NCBI GenBank assembly: GCA_024345305.1
Contig: BRON01000006.1
Span: forward strand, 1,798,001-1,862,000
Direction of reading: 5' to 3'
DNA from: Mrakia gelida
Lineage: Eukaryota > Basidiomycota > Tremellomycetes > Cystofilobasidiales > Mrakiaceae
DNA length: 64,000 nt
A program made the translations under genes and the position numbers. This document shows, piece by piece, positions 46,001 through 58,719 of the stretch. The notes beneath the pieces are model-generated. The model did no database searches, was not told the DNA's origin, and worked only from the letters and a program-made list of their open reading frames with translations. Every line of letters starts with the position of its first letter. Position 1 is the first letter of the stretch.

Positions 46001-49000
46001 TTCGACGAGGACGAAGAGGAGGAGGAGCAGATCACCTCGGCTCAACCTCGAGACGTTTTGAAGTCTTCGAGACTCTCACCTGTCGCGGACGACCAGGAGG
46101 ATCAGGAGGTCGAGATCGAAGTCGACCCCGACTCCCACGCTTCGACGGAGACTCTCCAGTCCTCCGGATCCGATTCCAGCTCTCTCGCCAACCCCGTATC
46201 CTCATCTCAGCAACAGCCACCTCCCTCCTCCTCTTTTCCTCTCATCCACAACCCTCTCTCCGGCCCACCATCCACAGCCTTCCTCCTCCAAGCTCTTGCG
46301 AGCGAAACCAAGAAACAACCTCGCGTTGACATTGAGTACCAAGATCCCTTCTTCTCGGATCCGAAGGACATCCCTACCAAAGCGAGAGAGTTCGGGGGAC
46401 AGAAGTGGATCCTTGGAGGGAAGAAGGAGAAGAAGGAAGAGGAGAAGGTCGTCGAAGAGTTCAGGTTTGAGTCGAGGTTCTGTGAGGGGCTGGAGGAGAT
46501 TGGGCTTGGTGCTGGTAGAGGGAGGAGGAGAAGGGTTGATGGAGATGATGGGAGGAGGGTGTTGGGTTGGGAAGTTGGAGAGAGGGCACCGTCGAGAGAG
46601 GAGGTTGAGAGGTGGGTTGAGCAGGAGGTCGAACCGGAGGAGAACCGTGAGTTTGAGCTTCTCTTTTTCGAGTCCACCCGCTTGAGAGTCGTACTGACTC
46701 TGGCTGGTTTTGGGTCGCTCAGGGAGGAAGAAGGTCTTCGCTTCTCAGGTTCGTTTTCGACGCGTCGTTTCATCCACCCCTCGCTCGCTGACTTCGTCTC
46801 TCTCGTCCCTTCTCTTCAGATCGAGGGTCCGACCCAGAAGAACACTCAAGGCTTCAAGTTCAGTCAGATCAGCGAGGCTTCTATCTCGAGAGAGAAGAGG
46901 TTCATGTCCGTCCTGAGCTTGGAGATCATCGGTTCGTTTCGTTCCTCGTCTCCCTCGTCCTTCCTCGCTCTCTTCGCTGACCGATCTTCGCTCGTCCTCT
47001 TCTCAGCCATCAGCAAGAACGGTCTACTTCCCTACCACAAGGAGGACGAGATCCTCGGAGCCTTCTACTGCTTCCAAAGCGACGGAGAGTTCCCCGACAA
47101 CTGCAAGATCCCAGGCTGCCACGTCGGAACGATCCTCCTCTCCTCTCTCGACGCGTTCGCCTCGGCTTCGAAGTACCCTCCTCATGGAATCGTCCCCGAA
47201 GGAGCTGACAACGAGCTCGATCTCATCCACTGCATCGTCGACTTGGTGAGGAGGTTCGACCCGGATATCTTGAGCGGGTGGGAAGTTCAGTCGACGAGTT
47301 GGGGATACGTTTCGAGGAGGATGCAGGTTTACGGTCGTGAGTCGTGTTCTCCTTTTTTTTGCCTCTTCCGAAAGGGGGACAGCTGATAGCTTCTTGCTTT
47401 CGTCGCCTAGAATCCCTCGCTACCGAGCTCTCGCCAGCAACCTCGCTCGACGCGAATGACGTACCGAGCCAGTACAACTCGGATCATTCGACGGACTTCC
47501 AAGTCGAAGGCAGACACATCTTCAACCTCTGGAGACTCCTTCGAGGAGACGTCAACCTCAACCAGTACACCATCGAGAACGTCGCGTTTCATCTCCTCCA
47601 TCGTCGGTGAGTTCCGTCCACCTCGCGTCTCGTCTTTGAGACCTCGGCTGACCCTCGACCTCTTCGACTCCCTCAGAATCCCGAAATACACCCCTCAGAC
47701 CCTACACGCCTTCATTCACTCGGAGGCTCCATCTCAGCAGATGAGAGTGCTCGATCATCTCCTCTCGAGAGCGATCATGGTCATCGAAATGCTCGACGTC
47801 GCAGAGTTGGTTTCGAAGAACGCGTGAGCTCCTCTCTCGTCGCTCGTCTCGCTATCTTCGAGCCATAACTGACCCGTCTCTTCTCGCATCTTCCAGTGAG
47901 TTTGCTCGAGTCTACGGAGTCGACTTCTCGGACGTCTACATGCGAGGCTCTCAGTTCAAGGTCGAATCGTTCATGTTTCGTCTCGCCAAACCCGAGTCGC
48001 TTCTTCTCCAAACTCCTTCGAAGGACGAGGTTGGTCTTCGTTCGCCCTTCTTGGTCTCGAACTCACCTCGGGCTTGCAGCTGACCTTTCTTCGGCTCGCT
48101 TGGTCGTTCCTAGGTCGGCGGTCAAGACGGAGCCGAATGCATCCCTCTCATCATGGAACCTCAGTCGTCGTTCTACAAGGATCCCGTCGTCGTTCTCGAC
48201 TTCCAATCCCTCTACCCTTCCATCATGATCGCCTACAACATCTGCTACTCGACGTGTCTTGGACGAGCGGATCGACTGGTCGACAAGGAGGGAAACCCAA
48301 CGGATCGATTCGGATTTTCGAAGCACGAGCTGATTCCTGGGACGCTGGAGTTGCTCGAGGAGTATATCACGAGTGAGTTCGACCGTCGATCTTCGTCTTC
48401 CTTCTCTCTGTTACTGACATAATCTCCTCCTTCTTCAGTCTCGCCCAACGGGATGATGTACGTCAAGCCGAACGTGAGGAAGAGTCTGCTCGCGAAGATG
48501 CTGGGAGAGTTGCTCGATACGAGAGTCATGGTCAAGACTGCGATGAAGGGGTACAGGGATGACAAGGTGAGTACTTCTGCCTCGTACATACCGAGCTCGA
48601 GACTGATCTCGCTTTTCGTTCGTTTCCAGGGTCTCACTCGAGTGCTCAACGCTCGTCAACTCGCTCTCAAACTTCTCGCCGTTCGTTCCCCTCCTCCCCT
48701 CGCTTCTTCGAGCCGAAGCTCACTCGATCTTTCTCTCGCCACAGAACGTCACCTACGGATACACCTCAGCGAGTTTCAGTGGTCGGATGCCTCACATCCA
48801 AGTCGCCGATTCCATCGTTCAGTACGGACGAGAGTCTCTTGAGAAGGTGAGTTGATGCGCGTCCGTTTCCCTTCGTCACTTCTTCCTCGTCTGATCAGAC
48901 GTTTTCTCTTCTCCAGGCCATCGAGTTCATCGAGTCTAATCCACAGTGGCGAGCCAAGGTGAGTTTCTCGTCATCCGCTCCGTCGTCGCGTCTTTTCTCG

Positions 49001-50528
49001 CTGATCGTTTCGTTCTCTCCCTCGCAGGTCGTCTACGGAGATACCGACTCGCTCTTCATCCACATGCCTGGTCGAAGCAAGGACGAAGCTTTTCTCCTCG
49101 GGAATGAGATCGCCGATGCCGTCACCGCTCGAAACCCCAAGCCGATGAAGCTCAAGTTCGAGAAGGTGAGTCGCTCGACCGTCTCGCGTTTCTTCCGTCT
49201 CGAACGAAGCTGACCTTCCTCGTTTTCTTTCAGGTCTACCTCCCCTGCGTTCTCCAGTCGAAGAAGAGATACGTCGGATTCAAGTACGAGAACCCCGACG
49301 ACTTGGAGCCTGTTCTCGAGGCCAAAGGAATCGAGACGATCAGACGAGACGGAATCCCAGCTCAGCAGAAGGAACTCGAGGAGTGCATCAAGTCAGTCTC
49401 CGCTCCTCTCTTCTACGCGTCTGAGCCCAATCTGACAGTGTTCTCGTCTTCTCCACCACAGGATCCTCTTCCGAACTCAAGATCTCTCCCTCGTCAAGAG
49501 CTACCTCTATCGCCAGTGGACGAGGATCATCCAAGGAAAGATCTCGATCCAGGACTTCACCTTCGCGAAGGAAGTTCGATTGGGTACCTACAGGTACGTC
49601 AAGCTATCTTTCTTGTCTTTCGAGCTCAACTGACCTCGCCGTGCTCGTTTCACAGCGTCAAGAGTCGACCTCCTCACGTCATCGTCGCAGCGATTCGAGC
49701 CGAAATGGATCCCAGCGACGAGCCTCAATACGGAGAACGAGTACCCTACATCATCGCCGAGGGAGCTCCAGGAGAACCTCAGTACAAGCGAGCTCGTCAG
49801 CCTGAGGACTTCCTCGCCGATCGGTGAGTCCAGCGAATTTCGCTCCTACACGTCGTCGAACCCCAGCTGATCACTCGCGTTTCCATTTCTCTTTCCAGGC
49901 ACCTTCGACTCGATCATCAGTACTACATCAAGAACATCCTCATCCCACCTCTCTCGAGAGTCTTCAACCTCCTCGGAGCCGACGTCGCTCAGTGGTATCA
50001 CTCGATGCCCAAGAAGAAGTGGATCGCTCCCGCTCCTTTTGGTTTCCTCAGCCCAAAGCAGAAGGAGCTGGACCGGAAGAACTCGAAGCGGACTCAGTCC
50101 AACCTAACGGAGTTCTACGAGAGCAGCATGTGCTTCCTCTGCGGCACGTCGACCCAGTTGGGTGAGTTCTCGCGTCTCTTCCCCTCGTCGCGCTTTCGCA
50201 TCTGACTCCCTTCCCTTCCTTCCTCGTCCTCTCAGTCCCCGCCATCTGCAAATCATGTCGATCGAACCCATCCCTCATGGCGTACAACCTCCTCGAAAAG
50301 GTCCAGGCAGCTCAAGCTCGACTCGTCTCGGCTCAGCTCGTCTGTTCGTCGTGCACCTCAACTCCCGCCGCCGAACCGGTTCGATGCGAATCGCTCGATT
50401 GCTCGATCCTCTACGCGAGGGTCGGTGCTTCTCGCCAGGTCGGGGATCTTCAGGGGGTCGGGGAGTTCGTGACAAATTTGGGAGATGAGGGGGCAGGACC
50501 AGTAGTGATCGATGGGTTGGATTGGTGA
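43060..50528 (+). CDS. REV3: DNA polymerase zeta catalytic subunit
   Basis: Translesion B-family polymerase, nuclear. Twenty-three exons between 43060-43290 and 50236-50528 (largest 45193-46646), all phases closing, about 1947 residues. Rev3-specific N-terminus: VPIIKVYGVTEGGQRACVNI then HGAYPYIYINYP. A long disordered insert (~570-1050) with Ser, acidic and basic runs follows. The exonuclease fold is present but degenerate (MSVLSLEII in place of an Exo I DIE), as expected for Rev3. The polymerase core shows DFQSLYPSIMIAYN (~1399), TRVLNARQLALKLLA, TYGYTSASFSGRMP and VVYGDTDSLF (~1565). Two C-terminal cysteine modules follow: CFLCGTSTQL ... CKSC and CSSC ... CESLDC; in this family the second binds a 4Fe-4S cluster and the Pol31/Pol32 subunits. 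Exons 7 (26 bases) and 17 (42 bases) are short. Confidence 0.96.
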
Positions 50529-50889
50529 GGAGAAAGAGAGGAGAGCGGGAGGAGACGACGTTCGTTTGCTTTGCTGTTTAGTCTTTAGCTTACCTTTGCT
50601 TTGAAACGACCTTGAATGAACTTTACGAATACCTCGAGCGGCGGTCAACGAGGAAACGTCATTCAAACCACGAAATCAACGGCGTAAAACAAGATCTCGT
50701 CTGCGAGCGACGGGAGGGTCGCTTTCCCTCCTCGCTCGACCCAACTCTACTCTAGATACGAAGAACCAAACGATGCACTCTGATCGTATCTGAGAAGAGG
50801 GAACAACGAGGATGGTCGGTCAGGACCTCTCTCTCTCTCTCTCTCTCTCTGGATCCTCACGACGCGTATAACGAGACGGAAGACTCACC
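50529..50889. other. Convergent intergenic region
   Basis: 3' flanks of REV3 (+) and the acyltransferase (-). Includes a CT dinucleotide tract (50827-50850) and ACGCGT near 50869. No coding sequence. Confidence 0.5.
50827..50850. repeat. (CT)n microsatellite
   Basis: Twelve uninterrupted CT units read directly from the sequence, in the convergent 3' region between REV3 and the acyltransferase gene. Such tracts are common in this pyrimidine-rich genome; this is the longest perfect one I noticed. Confidence 0.9.
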
Positions 50890-53800
50890 TCAGGCCTCCC
50901 CATCCCCCTTCTTTGTCGTTGTCCGACGATGGACCAAACCCTCATCCCCAGCTCCTCCTTCGTCCAGATCCAAATGAGGCGGCAGCGAGCTCATCCCCAG
51001 CAGCGGCGAAACAGGCGGGGATCCAATCGACGAAGGTGTTCGAACTCCCTTCCCGACCTGCTCCTTCGAAGTCGACCTCTTGACCGACTGCAGGTCCGCG
51101 TAGGATTGATTTCGAGTTCCATTCATGGATCGAGAGCGAGAGCGTCGAAGTTCGGGAGGGTGGGAGGAGTTGGAGTGTTCTTGGAAGATGCCGATGACCT
51201 GAGGAAAGAAGAGAACGAGACGCGTCAGGGAACGAGGAAAAGGAAAAGAGAGAAGGGAAGGAAGAGGGGACGTGGACACACCTGATCGTAGTCTGCATCG
51301 TCGGTAACACTCTCCTGATCACTATCGTAAGGAGTCCCAATTGAAGAGCTAGGTTCGCTTCGAGTCCATCTCGGTTTCGAAGTTCGAGACCAACCGAAGA
51401 AGCGTTCGTCGAGCCAGTTCATCGGCTGTGAAAGAAGAGCGTCGATCGTCAGCGACTCGTTTCTCTCGCAGCAGCAAGCGAGAGAAAGGATATCAATCAC
51501 GTGAGAGAAGATGTTCTGACTGTTATCGATCCCGCCGCTCGCTCCAGCCGAGGATGAAGGAGGGACGACAGCGGAGGGGAGGAGACGCGACTCGTCGAAG
51601 TCCTCAAAGATCTGAGGTCCGAAGTGGTTGATGACTCCGTCAAGTTCTTCCGAGAGACGAGCACGACGTTTCCTCAGGGCTTCGATCTGGATGTTGTTGC
51701 CGGGAATCAGGTTGATGAAGAGAGGCCTGAGGGATCTGAGGACGCGAAGGGAAGAAGAAGAGGAGAGGCGAGGTCAGTCGAAGAGCTCGACGATCGTCTT
51801 CCTCGCATCGTTGAGACAGCCAAGCGACGAGGATGAACGCTTACTTCAGAACGTCCATAGCAGCTTCTCCGAACTTGAGCGCACTCATCGCACCGAAAGG
51901 AAGACCGACGAAGACGTAAACAGGCATCCAAAAGGTCACGCTCGACGGAGCTCCCCAGCGGTGAGAGAGGAAGGTGGCGATGATGGCGTAGAGGAGGTAG
52001 AGAACCGGCTGTTGGGAGAGCGAGAAGAGATACGATCAGCTCGGGAAGCGACGAAGAAGAAGAGAAGAAGAGGGCGCGAAACGAACAGTCGCGGCGAGAG
52101 AGACCAGGATCTTCCACGTCGCGAGGACATCGCGGGCGGCGACCTTGACAGTGGAAGCAGCGAGAGCCTCCTTGGCCTTCCGATGACTGATGATCTTGGC
52201 TGGGATGAAGATGGGAGCGTCTGGGGACGAAGGATGGACGAAAGGTCAGCTCGATCCGTCGTCGCGTCCAACCTCGAACTCCTCGACCTCAGCCTTGCTC
52301 CCCGAGAGGCACTCACGAAGTATCACCCCCGGCAGCGCCAAGATGCTCCAAGCCAACAGCAACGCCAGCCGATAAAACAGCAGCCCCAGACTCCTCCACC
52401 CAGCCCTCGTCGCTCTCTCCACCTGATGATCCCTCAGCCCAAGGTCCCTTAGCTTCCTGTTGTACTTGATGATGTGTTCCCTGAGAGCGATGACTCGAGG
52501 CTCGTTCTGGTAGTGGAGGTAGCCTTCGATGAAGCGTTTGTTGAGTTCGACGGTCTGACCAAGGGTGAGGTATTGACCAGGAGCCTTGTACAGACGACGA
52601 CCGGCTTGGATGACCTGGAGAGGGCGAGAAGCAAATAAGGATTATCGGCTCGACGAAGACGCGTCGCACTAGGATAGCTCAGCCAAAACTCACCATGAGC
52701 GTCTCCCAATCTGGCGTCCTAATCGTGACAGTCTTCAACCCATCGTAGATGAGATCGAGGAGCTTCTGACAAGCCTCCCTCTTCTCCTTGCCTCCCTTTT
52801 TGAATTCCTCGACCAACTCGGGAGGAACGTCCATGGGTGCACCGAACTCGACGACGGCTCGGGATCGAAACTTGTGAGGATGGAAGTAGGAGAGTCCAAC
52901 TGGACGAAGAAAACGCGCGAGCAGAGAGAGGGTCAGACGAGAGTTCGAAGCGCGAAGAGCTCGAACGCGAGACGAAAGGACGGACCTGGAACGATCTTGA
53001 CCTTGAGACTCGGATCAGCACTCATCGCTCCTAGAGCCATGATCGTCACTCCAGCCTTGAGAGGAAGGAGATCAGTTCGGTCGTGAGATCCTCCTGGAAA
53101 AGACAGAAACAAAGTCAGCTCCTCGAACGAACGAACGAACGAGGGGAGTGGAACGAGAACCGCTCGCTCGAACGGAACGAGAACTTACCCTCTGGGAAGA
53201 TACCGATACAACCTCCGTCTGCGAGTCTCTTGTAGACGGATCCGTACATCTCCTTCTGATCGACGTACGGGAGAAGCTTGTACGAGAGTCCTCCTCCGGA
53301 AGACGCGTCGGTTTGGAGTCGGACCTTGGACGTTCCGTTGACGAAGGTACGCTCGTCCTTTCCGGTGATTTGGAACTCCTTCTTGAGCCTAAGGAGGGAA
53401 AAGGAGATGTACAGAGGCGCGAGTCAGTTCGGGTGTCGAGCGTCGAGTTGAGGGAAGGTAAAAGCGCTCGCGTCTCGGTTCTGTCCTCCTCCATCTCTCC
53501 CCTCGGCGTGACGTTCGAGCTCCCTCCAACCCAGCCTCCTGACTCCGAGCACAAACAACCACTCTCTCCTAAATGCTGGCAGAGGAAAGTCCCAAACTCA
53601 CCTCAACTCCTCATCCGAAACCACCTCCAAAACCTCCGCGCTCGCAAACCCAACCTCCTTCCCAAACTGAATCGTCATTCGGACTTTCCCCTGGGTCGTG
53701 AACTTGGTTCCCGTTCCCAGCACAACGAGAGGATCCTCAGGATGAATTCGAATCGTTCCAGCTCCTTTGACGGCGGAATCTGCTGCTCGAGCGACCGGGA

Positions 53801-54479
53801 CTGAGAGGGAGGGAAAAGCGTGAGCTCAGACAATCGCGAGGTGTCGAGTCGAGGCGAGCTTGAAAGGAGCTCGTTCTCCCTTCAGGGAAGGATGTAAGAG
53901 GGTGGGAGTGGACGTACTGGATTCCATGAGCCTTGCTGCACTTCCTATGATACGACGACCCATGGACTGTAAGAAAAGGAAGGGAGGTACGGTAAGGGGG
54001 ACGTCATGGAGTTTGAACGAGTGAGCTCAGAAAGCGCTCGTTCTCGTGGAAGCAGATTTTCTCCAGAGCTTTGAACGCACCTTGGCTGCGATGAGGAAGG
54101 CGACTCTCCTTCCTGATTCTCTGAGGACTTCTGAAGAGAGGAGGAGGGGATCGAGGAACTGATTGCTGGAGGGAGGAAGGGAGGGAGGGAAAGATGGTCA
54201 GCTCCATCGTTTCCCTTCCTCTCCCTTTTTGTGCTGGTTTGAACGTACTGGTGAGGTGCTCCTACGAAGAGAACTGGACCTGAACGAGGAATGTTGTACG
54301 CTCCTCGGGGTCGGATTTCTCGGAAGAAGAGGTTGATCACGATACGCCCTGGAGAGAGAGAGGGAGAGGGAGGGAGGGAGGAGGTGAGCGCGAGTTGGGG
54401 AGAGGAAGGGAGCAAGAGGAGAGGAGAGGGAGTGTCTCTTACAGAAAGCTAGTGCGATTTCGTAGACTGTGATAGCCAT
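50890..54479 (-). CDS. Glycerol-3-phosphate/DHAP acyltransferase (Gpt2/Sct1 type)
   Basis: First step of phosphatidate and triacylglycerol synthesis; ER membrane and lipid droplets. Fourteen exons (54479-54443, 54348-54249, 54165-54081, 53966-53918, 53800-53602, 53388-53189, 53093-52986, 52899-52694, 52614-52317, 52220-52087, 52008-51845, 51735-51501, 51425-51282, 51198-50890), about 755 residues, near the length of yeast Sct1/Gpt2. Acyltransferase motifs: GAPHHNQFLDP (HX4D, ~44), GIFPEGGSHD (~219) and [19 protein letters not shown] (~258). Three or so membrane helices lie downstream ([53 protein letters not shown]), then a Ser-rich, likely phosphorylated tail ([12 protein letters not shown]). 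The gene could be called GPT2 or SCT1; I cannot tell which. Confidence 0.95.
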
Positions 54480-54820
54480 GTCCGAGGGAGGGGGGCGATC
54501 GAAGATGGCTGAGCAAAGAAAGTAACTCTGAGAGGGTTGGAGGCTGTTTGGGAGAAGGGGGAGCGAGCTGCACTGTTTTGGAATCAAGAGGGGCGGCGCT
54601 GGCCTGTCTCGTTTCCCTTTCAACCCCCATCAGCCCTCGACTTTTCTCTCTTCTCTTCCTCCCCGAATCCCTATAGAGACCAACCACCAACCCCCTCCCT
54701 CCTCCTCTATCGCCAAAAAATCACAACGGAGGAGCTGGTCTCTTACGTCCTTCCCCTTTCCTCGACCTCCCCTCCCTTCCCTCTCCTCCCCTTCTCCCCT
54801 CCTCCCTTTCGCTCCCGAGG
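54480..54820. other. Divergent promoter acyltransferase / apyrase
   Basis: 341 bases between start codons; strongly CT-rich on the + strand in its second half. No TATA-like element recognised. Confidence 0.45.
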
Positions 54821-57800
54821 ATGCCTCCCTCGTTCCCCTCCTCGACCTTCACTTCTCGCCGATACGCTCTCGTCATAGATGCCGGCTCTTCCGGCTCTCG
54901 GATGCAAATCTACTCGTGGAAGGACCCTAGAGCGGAGAGGGAAGAGGTCAGAGCAGCCTCGTTGGCGTCGTCCTCGTCCTCCTCCGGGAAAGATTCAAAA
55001 GGAAAAGCGAGGGAGCAGGACGAGATCAGTAAACTCAGGAGGCTACCCAGAGTAGAGAGGGGGGTCAAGGAAGGAAGTGGAGACTGGCAGAAGAAGGTAG
55101 AACCAGGTGAGCTCTATCTCTCGTTTCTCGTTGTGTTTTGGGAGCGTGCGAGGAAGGGAGGGGCAGGGAGAAGCTCGGCCTCTTCACCGGCAAGCCTCAC
55201 TCTCTCAGAGGGAAGATCTTCTCTCCTTGGTCGAGGTAGACGGAGGCGCATGTACTCCCTCTGACGATCCGAAGATCTTCTCTCTTGTTCGCTCTCTCTC
55301 ACATGAGAGGGCATCGGAGCAAAGACAAGGAGTCTCAGGCTCCTTGGAACCTTCAGCCAGCTTCGGTTCGTTTCAAGAGCCTGCGCTGGCTCTTTCTCTC
55401 GTGTTCTTTTCTGGCCAGCAGATCTTCTCGATTTCTTTCTGACTCTTATATGCATACATACCTCCTCCTCTTCGGATCGAAACCGTCTCGCTGACCTCGT
55501 TTCGTTCTCTCTGTCTTCAGGCATCTCAACCCTCGCCCTCGAACCCATCTCCCAATCCGCCGTCTCCTCCTACCTCTCCCCTCTCCTCGCCCACGCCAGA
55601 AACTCCATCCCGCCGTCCCTCCACGCCTCCACTCCCGTCTACATCCTCGCAACAGCAGGGATGCGTCTCCTACCCACCGAAACCTCGGACGCTCTCATCC
55701 AAGCCTCGTGCGACGTCTTGCGCGAGGAGTTCCCGTTTCGCGTCGAGAGCGAAGGACCCGAGGGACCTTGTGGAGGCAGCGTACGAGTCATCTCTGGAGA
55801 GGAGGAAGGGCTCTGGGGGTGGGTGGCCGTCAACTACCTCATGGATGGATTCGGAGATCCCAACGCTCTCGAACCGACGGAGGACGCGGAGGACGACCCT
55901 TTCTTCGCTACCTCGGCTTCGTCCTCGACGGCTCCTTCGACCTACGGATTCCTCGACATGGGAGGAGCCTCCACTCAGATAGCCTTCTCCCCATCCCCCG
56001 AGGAAGCAGCCTCCCACTCCTCCTCCCTCTCGTCCGTCAAGCTTCGTCTCCTCTCCGGCGAGGACATGGACTTCTCCGTCTTCGTCGCGTCCTGGCTCGG
56101 CTACGGAACCAACAAGGCTCGAGAACGTTACGTCGGACTCAAAGTCGAAGAATGGGAATCCTCCCTTCGTCCAACAGGATCCAACGAGCCAGAACCCTCC
56201 ATCCCAGACCCTTGTCTCCCCAAATCCCTCGTCCTCTCCGAACGCCCTAAAATCCCTCACTCCCATCTCGCCACCGCCTCCACCTCCTCAGCCAACCATC
56301 TCACCTCCACCCACTCCCTCGTAGGAACAGGATCCTTCCCCGAATGTCTCAAATCCCTTCAACCCTTACTCAACAAACACCTCCCTTGTCCGAGTCCGCA
56401 CGAGTGTCTGTTCGATGGACTTCCGACGCCTAAAATCGATTTCGACCAGCAGAGGTTCATCGGAGTGAGCGAGTATTGGTACTCGAGCGAGCATGTGTTC
56501 AACATGGGAGGGGCGTGGGATTTTTTGGAGTTTGAGAGGAAGGCTGGGGAGTTTTGTGGGAGGGAGTGGGGAGAGATTGAGAAGGGTTACGAGAGGAGTA
56601 GGAAGCTTGGGGAGCTGCCACATTCGGGAGATGGGGAGGTGCTCGATGCTGATGGACGGATAGTGGAGATGGGCAAGTGGGGAGCTGAGGTGAGTTTCGC
56701 GAGCGAGCGAGGACGACGAGGGAGAAACGAGGACGGGTCGAGCTGAGACGAGACGCGACCGACGAGAGGCTGACTTCCTTTCCATCCCGTCCTCCTCTTC
56801 TTTCCTCATTCTCCTCCCGCGCAGGTCGAAATCCCTCGTCTCCAGATGCAATGCTTCAAAGCCGCCTGGCTCGTCAACGTCCTCCACGAAGGAATCGGTC
56901 TCCCTCGAGTCGTCGACCCAGGAGGAGGTCATCTCACTTCCTCCTCCTCTCCCCTCTCCAAAACCGACCTCGAAGCCGCTCGGAAAGCCAAACAAAAGGG
57001 ACTCGGAGGACCCTCCTTCCAGTCCATCGACACCGTCGGAGACACCGCCATCTCGTGGACGCTCGGAAAGATGGTCATCGAAGCCTCGAGAGACGTCCCT
57101 GCCGCTCTCCCCTCCTCCTCCTACTCCGACTGGGCGTCCCTCCCCGATCGGCTCCTCGGACTCGACGACATCATGCAGGGACGGTTGGATCGACTGGGAG
57201 GAGGCAGCTACTTCGCCTACGGTTTCGTCCTCCTCGGAGTCCTCCTTCTCTTCTTCGTCAAGTTCAGGAGAAGAGTCTTCCGAGTCGCCAGTCCCGTTCG
57301 ACGAGTCAACCGATGGAAGAAGGACCTCGAGGAGAGCGACGAGTACGAGGAGGAGGAATCCTTCGTCGGTGGAAGCGGTGGACCCTCGCTTCGACCTCGT
57401 TCGCCAAACGGCTTCATCAAGTCCTGGTTCTCAGCCGTCTCGTTTGGGATCCGACGGATCATTCGACACTCCCCAGCCTCTACCTTCCTCTCCTCCGATC
57501 GTCCCTCCCTCAAACACGCTCGCTCCTCCCCAGCCATCGCCTCAACCAACAACGCTCCCATCCGTCGGTCAGCTTCAGCCTTCTTCGCCGCCTCGACAGG
57601 ATACTACACTTCTCCCCCCTCGTCGCCTAGGAAGAAGGGCTTCCGACCTCCTTCGATCGACGCAGCCAAGGCTCAAGCGGACAGTCACGGTCTCGGAATC
57701 GACGTCGGCGAAGGAGGATCGACTCCCGAAACAGCAACGATGCACTCCTCGACTCCCACGCCGTTCAGTCCTAAGTCGACCCAACTCGCCGGAGGAGGAG

Positions 57801-58237
57801 GAGGAGGATCGTCGAACTCTGGTGGACCTCCCCGAGCATCGAGACGACCCTCGCCCCAGGCAGGAGCTGGATCAGTCGATTTCCATCTCCTCCCTCTCAC
57901 GGACATTCTAGGCAAATCCGTCCCTTCCTCTCTCTACTCCATCGCTCAGGGAGGAAACGGCTCAGGATGGAACGATCCTCCCAACGACATCTTCAACGGT
58001 CGGCAGTCCTCAGGTCCAGCAATCATCGAGGAAGGGATCATGTCAGGGACGTTGACTCCTCCGGCTTCGCACGCGACGGGAGCAGGAGGAGGGATGTCCG
58101 CCAACTCGAGGAACTCGAGTCGGGTCGATTTGAGTGGATTGGCAGGATTGACGGGACGAAGCATCAGTCGGAACAGTGGGAGTGGAGCGAGTGCAGGTGG
58201 AGGAGGCTCGAGAGCAGGGAGTAGTGAGGAGAAGTAG
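54821..58237 (+). CDS. Golgi-type apyrase / nucleoside diphosphatase (GDA1-CD39 family)
   Basis: Hydrolyses nucleoside di/triphosphates left by glycosyltransferases in the Golgi lumen, which sustains nucleotide-sugar antiport. Three exons (54821-55106, 55521-56689, 56825-58237), about 955 residues. Apyrase regions: VIDAGSSGSRMQIYSW (ACR1, ~17), ILATAGMRLLP (ACR2), FLDMGGASTQIAF (ACR4, ~240) and SWLGYGTNKARERY just after. A single membrane helix (YFAYGFVLLGVLLLFFVKFR, ~613) is followed by a cytosolic tail of about 320 residues rich in Ser, Gly and Arg. That topology (lumenal catalytic domain first, C-terminal anchor, no N-terminal anchor) is that of yeast Ynd1, not Gda1; the tail is much longer than in Ynd1. 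A loop in the catalytic domain (~35-80) carries a Ser/Lys insert. Intron 1 is long (414 bases). Confidence 0.92.
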
Positions 58238-58719
58238 TTCTCGTTCGTTCGTTGTTTTTGGACTCTTGGTTTGGTTTCGTTTCGTTTCATCGTTCGTTTT
58301 CTAGGACATTTTCTCTTTCTCTACCCTACCTTGGACTCTTTAACCTTCCCTCCCTTACACTAGTTGCTCCTCTTCACTTCATCACTAAACTATTCTCTCC
58401 CTCCCTCCCTTGTTTCCCTCGAACTCTTCGCGTCGCGTCGCGTCGTCGTCGTCGTTTCTTTGTTTCGTTTCTCGCTCGCTTTGTATGGTCCATCGTGCTT
58501 CCCCGACCTGCTTCTCTAGACACTCCTACCTTATTTGTTTAACCTCGCTCGCTCGTTTTTGGATCCTCGATCTTGAGTTTAATCAGGATGCTCTTCGAGC
58601 TTCGCTCTTCGACGAAGTTGGTTCGTGACGACGAGATCATCCCCTCGGAGTTTCACCTGCTTCGTCCATCAAGCAGTTCCTCACTCCGTTCTTGCGAGTT
58701 CAGTCTTGACCATACAAAT
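58238..58719. other. Convergent intergenic region
   Basis: 3' flanks of the apyrase (+) and the photolyase (-). Contains a short tandem array, GCGTC repeats followed by GTC repeats, at about 58429-58456. T-rich; no coding sequence supported. Confidence 0.45.
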
